Notes under the pieces: generated by a model
Told to the model about the DNA's origin: nothing
What the model saw: the letters and a program-made list of their open reading frames with translations, nothing else
Database searches by the model: none
In this document: positions 1 through 13,000 of the stretch, one piece after another
How the letters are laid out: every line of letters starts with the position of its first letter
Numbering within the stretch: position 1 is the stretch's first letter
Origin: Paragordius varius
Taxonomy: Eukaryota > Nematomorpha
Assembly (NCBI GenBank): GCA_964247055.1
Contig: OZ176055.1
Span: 9,610,001-9,674,000, forward strand
Direction: 5' to 3'
DNA: 64,000 bases
Made by a program: the position numbers and the translations under genes

Positions 1-11
1 ACAAAAAATTG

Positions 12-337
12 TAACGACATTATGCGGAGATTATTTTATAAGCTTACCATGACAATTAGAAGTCATAGTACTTCTTATTGATATGAAACGAAAATTAAAT
101 ATATATATACATATATTAAACTTCTAACTGACAGTGCCCGTGTTCTTATATGTGATTGATGAGTCCACAACAAGGATGAAACGCGTCACGTCTCACACTA
201 TGACACGTGGTAAACACTGTCCTTTAAAAATTTTGTTTCATAAGCCACTACCAATTGCTCCATAGGGACTACTATGACTTCTAATTGCAGTGGTAGGCTA
301 ATAAAAATAATCTCCACATAATGTCGTTATTATTAAA
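12..337 (+). mobile_element. Palindromic element enclosing a hammerhead ribozyme
   Basis: The left arm (about 12-72, AACGACATTATGCGGAGATT onward) is repeated inverted at about 270-330 (AATCTCCACATAATGTCGTT), with a few mismatches over about 60 bp. The arms also share CAATTAGAAGTCATAGTA with its complement. The interior holds the hammerhead fold at 130-221. I see no coding sequence. It looks like a short non-autonomous element, and its relation to Penelope-type elements or other ribozyme-bearing retroelements is not resolved. Confidence 0.7.
130..221 (+). ncRNA. Type I hammerhead ribozyme motif
   Basis: The core reads TGATGA (157-162), stem II GTCC/GGAT (163-166 with 174-177, loop of 7), GAAA (178-181), stem III ACG/CGT (181-183 with 189-191, 5-nt loop) and the cleavage triplet GTC ending at 192. 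Stem I pairs TGTGA (151-155) with TCACA (193-197). After an internal loop it pairs CGTGT with ACACG, then GACAGTG (130-136) with CACTGTC (215-221). The base before TGATGA is T rather than the usual C. Everything else fits the natural type I (stem I open) layout of schistosome and other metazoan hammerheads. Confidence 0.75.
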
Positions 338-1112
338 TATAAAGATGGCATTTTCCGCCTAGTATGTCTAAAAATTAATAAAAAATTTTGGTGTTTTAAT
401 TATACAGTCATATGTTTGTAATCTACTGAAATATTTTATATTGCCGATATATATATATTTATAAATGCGCAGAGCGTGATTAACAATTTTTTTATTCTCC
501 TTTTAACTAAACCTTGTTAAAATACGGGATATTTAAACGAAATTGGTTTTCAAGCAATTTTCCGAAAGCGTGTAAGCCTACCAATTTGATATAATATTTT
601 TGATTTTTACGAATGCGCTAAGGGTAACTGGGCCTTTTTTTGAATATATCTTCAGTGTAACTTTACCCAGAAAAGGTTTTATAAAAAAAATATTGATTTT
701 AATTGTTGGAAATAGTATACATAAAAAATTATAATACCTTTCCCACATATTAAATACCGCTGAATATTTTATTACTCAATTAAAGCATTCGGTTTCTCTC
801 AGCTACAACTTAAAAATTTTACTGTCCATTATAAAAATGGAATTTGGCTTTGAAAACAGGTTTCCGTAAAACTAATAGACCTATTCGAAAACAAAAGCAG
901 AAGTTTTTTATTCGTTTATAATGGTAACGAGGGTGATAATTTTAAATCACACACGTTCATCCCTATCCGTGTGTTAAAATAAGATTTTAAATGCTGGCCC
1001 TCAAGAATTCCGGAAAATTTAATTAATCGATTTTTGAATTTTTACAAATACTTCACACTTTCGGAGACCACACAAAATTACCTGTGATTTTTAAAAAAAT
1101 GATTACATCCTG

Positions 1113-2560
1113 GACTAGTTTTATATCTCAGAGCTTAACTTGTAAATTAATAAAAGTTTAGAAAGTTATTAATTTATTTGACCCTGTTCTCTTGCATTTT
1201 ACAAAGAAGATAATTTTTAACCTCTATAATCACAAACTGAGATGGCTCTAAAACACGATTGCAACTAATGACTAAGAATACAACAATAAAATATTAAAAA
1301 TTTGCTGGAATGTAATTCAAAAGCTATTTAAAGCTACCTTATTAACCTAAGTTTAATGTTTTTTGCCTTTTGTATTTGTAATGTAAAATCAAAGAAAAAA
1401 ATGGCGGCGAAAAAATTTAATAACAATTTTTTTCATTTTTATTAACATGCGCCTAAAAGGCTAAAGTAAACTTTATAAACTAGATTAAAATGTCAATAAA
1501 AACATTTTCCCAATCAATTGAAACGTTTACCGGTCAATAAAAACATTTTCCCAGTCAATAAAAACGTTTTTCCAGTCAATTAAAACGTTTTTCCAGTTGA
1601 TAAAAACATTTTCCAGTCAATAAAAACGGTTTTATTAATTTCTTAATAATTTCTTTAGGGGTGGTTTTTCCCAGAGCGATTTAAAATTTGAATATCTTAA
1701 AAAGTTAAAGCTGAATTAAAATATGCTTTCTTTAACCTTTTTGGCGCATCAAACAAATTTCTTTTTAGAAAATGTAAAATTGTAAAAAATCCTCATCTCC
1801 AAATTTTTTAGAGCCATTTTTTTCTCAAATTTTTTTAAATCGCTAATGCAACAGGCAAATAAGTGTATATTATGAACAGAAAATGTAAATAACTTTAGGC
1901 TTTCAGGTTGCATTTAACCAGCAAAAAATGATATTTATTGATTTTAAAATCAGCTGTTAGTTTCAATTGAGTTTTGGAACTGTTCTAGAATCTCGAAGTC
2001 CAAAACTGTAAAATATTAGCTTTTTTATCTAATACCCTAACAATGTCTGATAACTAAATTTTAACTAAATTAACTTTCAAAACAATAGTTCATTTACAAA
2101 ACTGAGCTCTGGATATAAAACTACCCCAATATGTAAACCACAACAAAAAAGTAATAAGATAAGGAATTGTAAATGATGGACTTGTCTGGGTAATGAATAT
2201 CATGATTTAATTGATAATAGAAAACTTTTAGCATCCTCTAAAGTTTCGTTATTAATCATAATGTTAAGTAATTGGCGATATTTAACATGGAATCATAAAC
2301 AAAAAAGTGGTAATAACTTTCTTAACACTTCATTACCTTTTCATTTTCTGACATTACATTTTGGGGGTAGTTTTATATCAAAGCTTAAAAAGGCTTATAT
2401 TTACATATATCCCAAATCGCGGCAGGTCCAAAACACGATTGAAGTAAACAGCTGATTCCAAAATCTAAAATATCAGGTGTTTGTTGGTAAAATGTAATCT
2501 GAAAGATTTTTAATGTTAGTTATCCTATTTTCTAACCATAATATAAAATTATTTTCTTGT
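1113..2560. repeat. Old inverted and dispersed repeats upstream of SIN3
   Basis: TAGTTTTATATC near 1119 reappears inverted in GATATAAAACTA near 2113 and direct in GGGGTAGTTTTATATC near 2362, together with AGAGCTT/GAGCTC neighbours. A block around AACAGCTGATTCCAAAA (2447) recurs near 8566 (intron 5) and, in part, at 62320-62560. This looks like a decayed palindromic family. Boundaries are not clear. Confidence 0.4.
1492..1635. repeat. Minisatellite, unit about 25-27 bp
   Basis: Five to six imperfect copies of a unit close to CCAGTCAATAAAAACGTTTT. There are no coding features, and single bases vary between copies. Confidence 0.8.
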
Positions 2561-4316
2561 TGTGTTAACATAAGAATATTTAAAAAAGCAGTGAAAAAGT
2601 TTGTGACTTGGGGAGCTTACATCTAAAATTAAATTATTTAATTTTTACCTTAATTTTTAGTTTATACCTTAATTTAATTTTATTTTGACAAAAATTACTT
2701 GTTGGAATCAAAAATTCACTTTGATAAATTCATTCAATTATAGCTGTTTATTTAAAAATATGGGCCAATTTTGCCATTTTCTGATACGGAGCATTTACCA
2801 AAATGTTATTAACAATGTCACTCGTAAGGGCCACAAAAGCATTATGATAATCCTGATACATGTATCTATATCTATATATATATATATATATCATCATGTT
2901 TTTTACCCCTTAGTTTGTCATATGGGGTCAAGTGAGGAAATATTTTATGAAATGATTTAAGGTTTTGATTTATTGCTGTTGAGACAGAGCATGCCATGGA
3001 CTTTGTGTCTTCCGGCTAATTTCGGTGGTTTTTCGATGATGTATGGTTCAAATAAATCATTTGTAAGGCGAAACGGCTCAAATCTTACCAGGTTTATAGC
3101 AATATCTTCTGCTTGATATTGATAGACCGCCTCAAGGTTACGACCACAATTTATTCCGACTTGAATTTACAAAATAAAGCAATTTCTTATCAAAATTCCC
3201 CAATTCGATGCAAAACAATTTCTTTTCCTGTCGTTGAAGCTTAATTTCTATTTATTTTTGATTTGACGTTCCCTTTAATTGTGTGGAACTCATTTACCGA
3301 GTTTATTGGTCTCTCCCTTATTCATATTGTATGTACTAGCTAGTCGTTATGGATTTATAGCATTTTGGTAAATGTTTGCTAATTTGCTCTGTTGTAAGAA
3401 AGATCTGTAAGATTTTGAATGTTATATTTGAGTTCGAATTTCTGTCTAGAGCAATAAGACCGCGCTTTCTTTTTCCATCCACTGTACCTGTAATTATAAA
3501 ACTTCCAAAATATGTGCCCTAAACTAGACATTTATTATTTTATATTCATGTAATGCTTTTGCCAAATGGCGTTAAATTAAAGTTGGGACCATTGCATTAG
3601 ATTGTCTTTCCAGTTGAAAACCTATTTCATGTCCTTGACCGCAAGGGAAAGCTTTAAATAGCCTTTTTCTTCTGATGGCAATGCTCTCCGTAAATTTTTT
3701 ATTCAAGCACAAAATTTAAATTACTAGATGATAGATCTAAATCGTTAGTGTTTAAACCCATTTGTGTGTATTTCTAGTTAAAGTCAGATCAACAAAATAG
3801 GGTTTGTATCAAATTAATTGGAATACTTTTCGCTGACGTCTTCTCTAAAAACCGGGTACATATGACTACATATATACAATCCAAATTTTCAAAAATTTTA
3901 AAAAAATTGACGTGATATAACTGCTCCAGGATTCAGAATCATGTAATAATGTTTTTATGTTTAAGTTATATTAAATTGTAAAAACGCTTGAAATTAGGAT
4001 TTTTTAGCACAATACTTCAAAAAATAGATAATATAATAATCTATCTTGTATTAGTTTTTTCATTTAATTTTAGCTATTCGGCGTAAAAGAGGCCCTGAAA
4101 AGCGGTTGAAAATAATTAAAATTCTAATTGAAACCTAATTTTTTTGCTAAAATAAATATATAATTATTATATCATGTGTAATCAGAAGTCAGATAATTTA
4201 TAAATCATCTGCACCACAGTTGTTTACTCTTTACCGACCGTTCTTTTTTAAATTTCACCATATTTGTTTGCGCATCTTACCGTTAAATATTAAAATCCCG
4301 GATATATAGCTTTGAG
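2561..4316. other. Upstream region of SIN3, no gene recognised
   Basis: AT-rich DNA with a short (AT)n run near 2872-2892. No conserved reading frame is visible. TATATAG at 4303-4309, 7 nt before the SIN3 ATG, resembles a 3' splice site, which would fit either an untranslated first exon or spliced-leader addition. No TATA-type promoter could be assigned. Confidence 0.35.
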
Positions 4317-5431
4317 ATGTCATCATCCGAAAATAATGGATCCAACCCTAATAGTACAAATAGAATATCTACTTCAACGAGCTTGATACGTCCAATATCT
4401 ATTAGTAATCCCTTTTTTCAAAATTTACATTCTGGTTCAATCCCACCATTTTATTATCCTCCTCCCCCTCCACCAGTTCAATTATTAAATATTCCGCTCA
4501 ATACTTCGACAACCAATAATTTAGCTATTATTGCAGCAGCAAGACAACATCAACAATTTATAAATACGAATATGAATGTCCCTCCGCAAATGTTTCCCAA
4601 TCTCAACTTTGGTCATCAGCACAATAGATATCCAAATCCTAATTCTGCACCCAATTTTTATTTTACCAGTTCCGGATCTACTGGAAACCTTAATACAGGC
4701 ACTTCTTCAACAGGTGGTTCGCTCAATAGAATGCCCCTTGGAGCGCTTAATAATCCACATCCATTAAATTTATTAAATTTTTCTCATATGCCGTCACATT
4801 TGAACTTTCCCAATCCAATGCCACCGCTTATAACCCAAAATCAACCAATTAACATTGGGAACAGTTCTCTTAATTTTGGAAATGTGTCAAACAATTTAAA
4901 TTACATTTCAAACAATTTTCCTCACAACAACAATAATATCAATACCAATTTTAGTGCGACAGCCCCAAAAATTTCAAATAATCAACAAGTTGGTAAATCT
5001 TCTGGCATTGTTGGTATCAGTAGTGGAATCATATGTTCTTCTGCAACAGCAAGTATAACGCCCCACGCATCTCAAATCTCAGTGCAGACAAGTTCATTTT
5101 TATTTTAACGTTTTTATAGGTTGCTCAGTAGGATCTGTAACAACAATAAACTCATCTATTGTACCAACAATTGTTAATACATTTGCCACATCGACTAACA
5201 ATTCCAATTCAATTCCCTCCCTTTCGGCTTTAAATTTATCCTCAACCGCAAGACACAATTTATCGTCTGGTAATGTTGTATCAACGGCCACCACCACCAT
5301 TTCAACTTTAAATTTGAGTCATGCTCTTTTATCAAACGCATTATCCCATAACGCTCCAGTAAACTTGAGCTTTTCTTCTAACACCATTGGGAATATGTAT
5401 CCAGGAAATGCTAATATAAAAACGGAACATA
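4317..5431 (+). CDS. Sin3: SIN3 exons 1-2: Asn/Ser-rich N-terminal region
   Basis: Exon 1 is 4317-5091 and exon 2 is 5120-5431, about 362 residues in total. The sequence is dominated by Asn, Ser, Pro and Thr, with a run of prolines near residues 46-52 and repeated NNxNxN patterns. No known domain is visible, and SIN3 N-termini are generally disordered. The two exons are separated by only 28 nt (GTTCAT at 5092 to TATAG ending 5119). Without that splice the frame ends at a TAA after 263 codons. With it, the frame runs on through exon 2 and joins exon 3 at GTATGA/TTTAG (5432-5546). The splice is inferred only from frame continuity and the GT/AG edges. Confidence 0.8.
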
Positions 5432-7908
5432 GTATGATTAAATTTTTGGTTTGAGTATTAATTATAGGACATAATTTTGACACTTTAAAACCATATATTT
5501 TGCATCAGCTGATAAAGTATATTTAATTAATATCCATCATATTTAGCCTCAAGTTTAAATGTCGTCTCGAAAGATCTTGTCAACGCCGGTTATATGTTTG
5601 GGAGTTTGGGACATCACCCCTTAAATAGTTCCCAATCAGCGACGATCGTTACCATGGCAACCAGCTCGACAGGTCTTTCCCTGGGATCCCTGAATATGAA
5701 TACTCAACAATTTCAACGTCTTAAGGTGGAGGATGCCCTGTCATACCTTGACCAGGTTAAAATGCGATTCAGCACCCAACCTCAAGTCTACAACGATTTT
5801 TTGGACATTATGAAAGAGTTTAAATCACAAAGGTTGGAATTTCGATTTACTTTTTAGATTTTCAATTGCCAGTAGATGGTATATATTCAGCAAAGGGAAC
5901 TATTTTTGGTTTAAACGGTTTTTTAACTCTGGTTTTAGCCAATAATTATTCTCTTTGCTATTATATAGCATGCTATCAGGAAATATTTAATGCAAAATAG
6001 CAATATATACTTTTGTTTTGTTTATTCAATGAATTTTTATTGCTTTATAAGTATCTTGATAATTCATTCTTCAATAAATCATTGAAAAAATTGGAATCTT
6101 AGAATAAAAATTAAATTTTAGGTGAGAGTCGAAATTATAATATGGTAAATTTGTAATTAATTATTATTTAACAATTGATGTATATCTAACAAATTAAAAT
6201 CAAATGTTAGAATACTAGTTAAGAGCGGTACCTTTAACACATAAAAAATATAGGAGAGTAATTTCAATTATATATACCATATACAGTTTAAATTCAGCCT
6301 TGAATTATTCAAATTTACCCTAAAATAAATTATCTGTTTTCGAACTAATTAAACTCATTATTAATATAAAATATATCTTTATGGCATAGTATATTCTTTT
6401 AATTTGAATTGTTTGAGGGTGAATTTGAAATGGTATATTAATTTAAATATATATATATATATGCCTCAACCGAGATAACATTTCAATTATAGTTATTTAT
6501 AGATTTTTACATTATATGTACTTTATAGTATTGATACACCTGGGGTGATTGGTCGCGTTTCTGGCCTGTTTAAAGGACACCCCGATCTGATTGTCGGATT
6601 TAACACATTCCTCCCGCCCGGGTTCAAGGTTGAAATCAAAAGTTCGGGCGGAGGAACTGCTTCTTTAATTTCACCCCATGAGACGGCTGTCTTGGTAAGT
6701 CCGCCCCCGGGGCGAAAATTGACGATGAACGCGACAACAAACTCAAGTTTTTTGTTTAACACTGAAACTACTTTATCTTTGGGCCCTGGTCCTGGTGGTC
6801 CTGGAAAGTTAAAATCTAAAGTATATTTTTTACTACGAAATGATATTTAATCTAAATTTAAAGCATTGACGAGTCTTTTACTTGGAAAATTTTGAATATA
6901 GGTTAAGTTACAAAAGTACGAAATGATATTTAATCTAAATTTGAAGCATTGACGAGTTTTAACTTGGAAAATTGAATTAGGGTAGTTTTTTCAAGTCACA
7001 AAAGTACGAAACGAAATGGTATTTAATGTAAAAGGGGGCTTAAACTTAAGCTATGACGAGTTTTAACTTGGAAAAATTTGAATTACGGGTAGTTTTTTTA
7101 GGGTACAAAAGTACGAAACGAAATGGTATTTAATGCAAGGAGGGACGACTTAAACTTAAGCTATGACGAGTCTTTACTTGGAAAAATCTGAAATAAGGGT
7201 AGTTTTTTTAATACGAGATGATTTATAATGTAAGGAGGGACGACTTAAACTTTAGCGCAATGAAGAGTTTTTACTTGGAAAAATTTAATTAAGGGTAGTT
7301 TTTTCAAGTAAAAGTACGAAATGATATTTAATGTAAGGTGGGACTTAAACTTAAAGCAATGACGAGTTTTTACTTGGAAAAATTTGAATTTAGGGTAGTT
7401 TTTTAGGGTACAAAAGTACAAAACGAAATGATATTTAATGTAAGGAGGGGCGACCTAAACTTAAGCTATCATGAGTTTTTACTTGGAAAAATTTGAATTA
7501 GGGTAGTTTTTTAGGGTACAAAAGTACGAAAAGATATTTAATGTAAGGTGGGACTTGAACTTAAAGCAATGACGAGTTTTTACTTAAAATTTGAATTAAG
7601 GGAAGTATTATTATGATGTATGATATACAGTAAAAATTAAAATTATACGAAGAAAAGGTAAAAATATAATAACAAATATTTTTTTCAAAAGACAATTCCA
7701 TACTTTTTATAACCTTAATTTTGCTTATATAAACTATTTAGTTACAATTGTAAATAGAAATGATTGTGTTAATCTAATATATCTCTACTTTTACTTTGCA
7801 ATATTAAATGAGAATTATATTAAAAAATGAGGATGAAAAGTATGGTTGTTTTTTTAAAAATATTTGTCTCTATATTTTTTCGTTTTGTCCATATAATTTC
7901 AAATTTTA

Positions 7909-7960
<52 letters not shown>

Positions 7961-10015
7961 ATAAATTTTAAGTTCATTTTTTAGTATTATGGTTATTATT
8001 TTTACTATAAATAAGTATGTTATTCGTATAAATTCTGTATTTATAGATTACCAATTTATACTAACTGATAGGATTTTTTGATTACTTTTTTTTGATTGAA
8101 ATAAAAATTTTGGTAAAATTTGTTTAGGATGTAAAACAAGAAATTACTGGGATTCCATCATCTTTGAATCAACAAAAGAAAGATACTACAGGCACCTCGG
8201 GTAATAATGTGCCCCCTGTCGAATTTAACCATGCCATTAATTATGTCAACAAAATTAAGGTTTGTATTGTTTGGAATTTTTTATAAAATTTTTTGTAAAC
8301 TAATGTCAAATATAATTTTTTCTATCACTTTAGATATTTATTTAAAATCTGAGTGCAAAAAATTTTTTAAATCACTGTTTTGATCACCCTAATTTATAGG
8401 TAGAAAACATTCCGAGGGTTATTTTTATCCCAAAGGTAAAGTTTCTCAAAAATAAATTAAATAAAAAATAATTAAAGCCATTATGACAGACATCAAACTT
8501 TAATGAATAAACAAGGATTTATTTTCGTAGTTTTGAAAGAAATAGGAACTTAAATATTCATTTAAAGCAAACAGCTGATTGCAAAAAAATTAAAGATTAT
8601 TGAAAAGTTTTGATGGTAAAATATAATTAAAAACACGTTTTTTAAAGTTAATTAATTTTATTTTCTTTAATTAAAAAACTTGGAAATTTACGACTAAAAG
8701 ATTAAATATAATTAAACTAAAATGTTAATTCTCTTTTTAATATCACCTTAGGAATCAAAACCACTCTTAATAAAGCTATTTTATTTTCATAATTTTATTT
8801 TAATATTTCTAATCATTTTCTGGTCACGTCATTATTTGCAACGAGAAAGAGCTTCTGTTCTATTCTGTGTTCTTATATATATACACGATTTTATTGATTT
8901 TTATTTAGGACTTGTGAAAACGAAAGATTTCAGTATAATTTACGCATTCAACTTCATAAACTTTTACTGTTATTGCTCCAAGAAAATTTTACATTTTTTT
9001 GAAACAAATTTATTATATCCCCCCTTTTATAAATATTTTATAATTTTTTTATTTAACGATTAAATAAATAATTGTAATGATATTATAGAATCGCTTTCAA
9101 AACCGTCCTGAAATATATAAATCTTTCTTGGAAATTCTTCATCGGTATCAAAAGGAACAACGTATGTTGAGAGATGTATGAATTTTTTTGCTTAATACTA
9201 TTTTTAACTTTTTTTTTCGTTTTATTTTAAATTATAAATTTATTTATGTTTGAAAATTTCCTATAGCTTATTTGCAAACGCATAAATTTAAATAATTTCA
9301 ATTTATATTTTTATATATATACCATTTACAATTCAAATTCACTCTCAAACAATTTAAATTCACCCTAAATTGTGTGTTTTTGAATATTATACCTGTATTT
9401 CTATAATATTTTTAAAAATATTAAATTTTGTTTAACATTGACATAATATTGAAAAAATAATAAACTATGCCATAACGAAATAATTTGATGAGTTATAATA
9501 ACCCGAAAACACATAATTTATTTTTTAAGGTGAATTTGAATTTTTCACGCGTGAATTAGAATTATTTAAGGGTGAATTTAGATTGTTTAAGGGTGAATTT
9601 GAATTGTTCAAGGGGGAATTAGAATTGTTTAAGGGTAAATTTAGATTTTTCAAGGGTGAATTTATAAATGGTATATATAATTTTTATTATAGCAACATAT
9701 GAAGGAGGGAACATTGAGTGGATCATCCAGCATATACAATATTGGTAATTTTTCTTAAACTTAATATTTAAAAAATTTTTAATTTTGGATTTTTTATCTT
9801 ATGCATTCGATATGTTTTGGGTTAGAATTTTAAAAGTTTTTTAAATTAAAGAATTTTCGGTTTTTTAAACAATTTTTATTTTATAAAATTAACACAAACA
9901 GCAAAAAATTGCATTGTATATCTCGAATTGTACTTTGATATATATTTTTTTTGAAAATTTAAAACACACAAAATATTTTATAAGCATTTAAAACGTTTCA
10001 TCATGCCTTAAACAG

Positions 10016-10056
<41 letters not shown>

Positions 10057-13000
10057 CACCTTAATTTATTTATAACACTATCATGACATGAATCGAAGGA
10101 AGACTAATATTTTTTTAAGAACACCATATTGGTTTATCCCGTTGTTTTTCGTATTAACCTAAATGATTTAAATTTTTTATTAAAAATACTACAGTTAAAA
10201 ATAAAAATATACGAATAAACACATGGTTACATTCTCTAATCTTTTTCGAACCTTATTTTTTCATGCAAATTATTTTTTAAGGGTATAAAAATGATTTTTT
10301 TTAACTCAACCCTTTCTCCACGATTATATTTACATAGATTTTATACAAAAAATAAGTTTGTAAAATAAATCGATAAATCTATAACTTTATAAGGTTTTTT
10401 TTGTTTTTATATTCAATAAATTTTCGACATAATTTATGACATTTTACCTTGGTAAATGTTATCTACTCATATAAACTTTTGTTAGAAAACCCACAAATCC
10501 GAAAGTTGAAACAATTAACCTCCCTTGAATTTTCTAGCAGTGCGGCGAGCGGGACAAGTACTGATGATTCAAATACCACTGACGACGATGACAACTCTGA
10601 ACCTGAAATTATTGAAAGACACAAAACTCAAAACAATAAGAACGGTGTGACCATTTAATTTTAATTTTTTGGGGGTTGAATTGATTGAAAAGTACAAAAA
10701 ATTGTAAAATAAACGAATTCAAATCTTCAAATTTTGAAAATTTTAGATATATTACAATTTTTATGTTGCATTCATATTATTTTTGAGGGGAGAAAAGGAA
10801 TATAGTATTAGACGTAATGAGATGTTTTTCTTTTTATATTATGTTACCGTAAATCTCTTATAATTATAAATATAATATTTTTAATATTCTCATTTTGAGT
10901 TTCGAAACAATCACTATATGCTTTCAGACCATTTATAAAAACCAAAAAATCAATAAATCCTATATACGCATATATAATATATTAATAAACCCTAATTTTT
11001 CTATGCAAACTATTTCAAAAAAAATGTAAATTATATAAATGATTGTGTTACCAAACATTTCCCCTCGCTCCCCTTATCCTACTTTACAATTTTAAACAAT
11101 GAGTTTGATTTAAATAAATCAAGATTAAAAGTTTGATTGGTGTCTTTGTGTTTAAAAAATATTATATTTTTACGTTTTGTCCGTATAATTTTAATTCATA
11201 CTGCAGGAATATTAATTGCGAAATTATTATTTTTTTTCTACTTTTTAGCTCTTGATTTGGATGATGATAGCGTTGAAGAACGTGAGGATGATGGTATAAA
11301 ATATAAATATATATAATATATATACTTAATTTTTTTCAGTTTTCTATTTAGTGATTATATTAAACATTATAAATAATCTATAAAATAATTGCAATATGTT
11401 ATTTAAATATTTATGGGATACGTTTAATTGTTGGCATATTGCTAATAATCCTATACACAACACGATGTGCAAAAAATATAAAAGAATAAAATTAAATTTA
11501 TTGAAATATTCAAAATTATTCAATCGTAATGTTGGTTGGTATGTAGGTAGGTAGTTAACACTATATCAAAAGAAATCCTAAAATTTAATTTAAACATATA
11601 ATTCCATTTCAAGAGAGATACTGCATATATAAGTAATGAAATCAATCTTACCCGTTATTCCCTTTTTATAAACGAATGGTAAAAAACACCTTTTTTTATA
11701 CTATACCTTATAACATATAGAATCCACAATCAAACTGCAACATAAACATGATGGAAAAGCTGTATCAGTCACTACAAAGAAAAAACTGAAAAAAAGTTTA
11801 GGGTCTCTGGCGGCGGTAGGCGTTAGTGCGGGTAATACCCGCAAATTCTTAACCGAATCCGAAGTTTACAATAGCGTAGCTAAATTGTTTGAACATCAAA
11901 CGGATTTGTTGGATGAATTTGCTCAATTCCTCCCAGATGCGTGTAGGCATTTGTCTACCTCTACCTTAACAAATGTCGCCACCTGGTAAGTACATATACT
12001 ATACAATAAAATTTTTGGCACTATAAGTAAAAAAAAACTTTAGAATGTAAATATATATATTTTTTACCATAAAACATACTTGACAACCTTTTGGTTTTTG
12101 ATTAACTATTTATTATTACTATTGTCAAATTATAATGCAGTCTGTTTGAAATTTACATATCTATTACCAACGATAGGTTATATGTAGAAAGTAAGGTTGT
12201 CAAGACTATGGCTGGTAAAATGGTTTTTGATTATTATCTCTACAATCGTAATTATATTGGAGTTTGTTTATTTACATTACTATATCTTGTAAACAATTCA
12301 AACGATAGGTTATATGTAGAAAGTAAGGTTATCAAGAGTATGGCACTGTCTTTTTTTAAGAGAAAACTGGTTTTTGATTAAATTTTTATTTTTACAATCC
12401 TAATTGTATTGTAGTCTGTTTGAAATTTTCATCACTATATCTTTTAAACAATTTAAAACGATAAATTATATGCAGAAAGTAAGGTTGTCAAGAATATCTT
12501 TAAGAAAAAAATATTTTTCCTTTAGTTTATACCTTTTCATTCCAATTTTTACTTGTATTTCCAGCAATAAAAACGATGGGAATAAACCCTTAAACGATAA
12601 CAATGTTAAACAACAAGAAAAACAATCAACGATAACAAAAAGCACTGTAACAACAGATCATGAAGATGGATCGCTTTTGAAAGATTTTGGTTCTTCAGGA
12701 ATGTTTCAAGTTGTACGTCGTGAGGGCTCAACATCTACAAAAGGTTCCCAAAAAATTGTTATAAATGATGAGCTTTTTATAAGGATGCATTGAGAAATTA
12801 TTTTATATATTGATATACCATTTATAGTATGGATTATCGAAAATTATATTATTTACCCTTGATTAATTACCGTGTGTTTAATCATAAACTATTTATTATT
12901 TTTTTCTTTTAGTTTTTAGGGTAATTTACGATCGATGATGGTTGGTTATTTTATATTTTTTAAGTTTTACTTTTTTTAAATTTGAAATTTTTACGGGTAA

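Noticed and set aside
5100-5300. Open frame on the - strand (66 codons)
   Set aside because: It lies antisense to SIN3 exon 2. The + strand reading joins flanking exons in phase.
6523-6762. Open frame on the - strand (79 codons)
   Set aside because: Shadow of SIN3 exon 4, which encodes the second half of PAH1.
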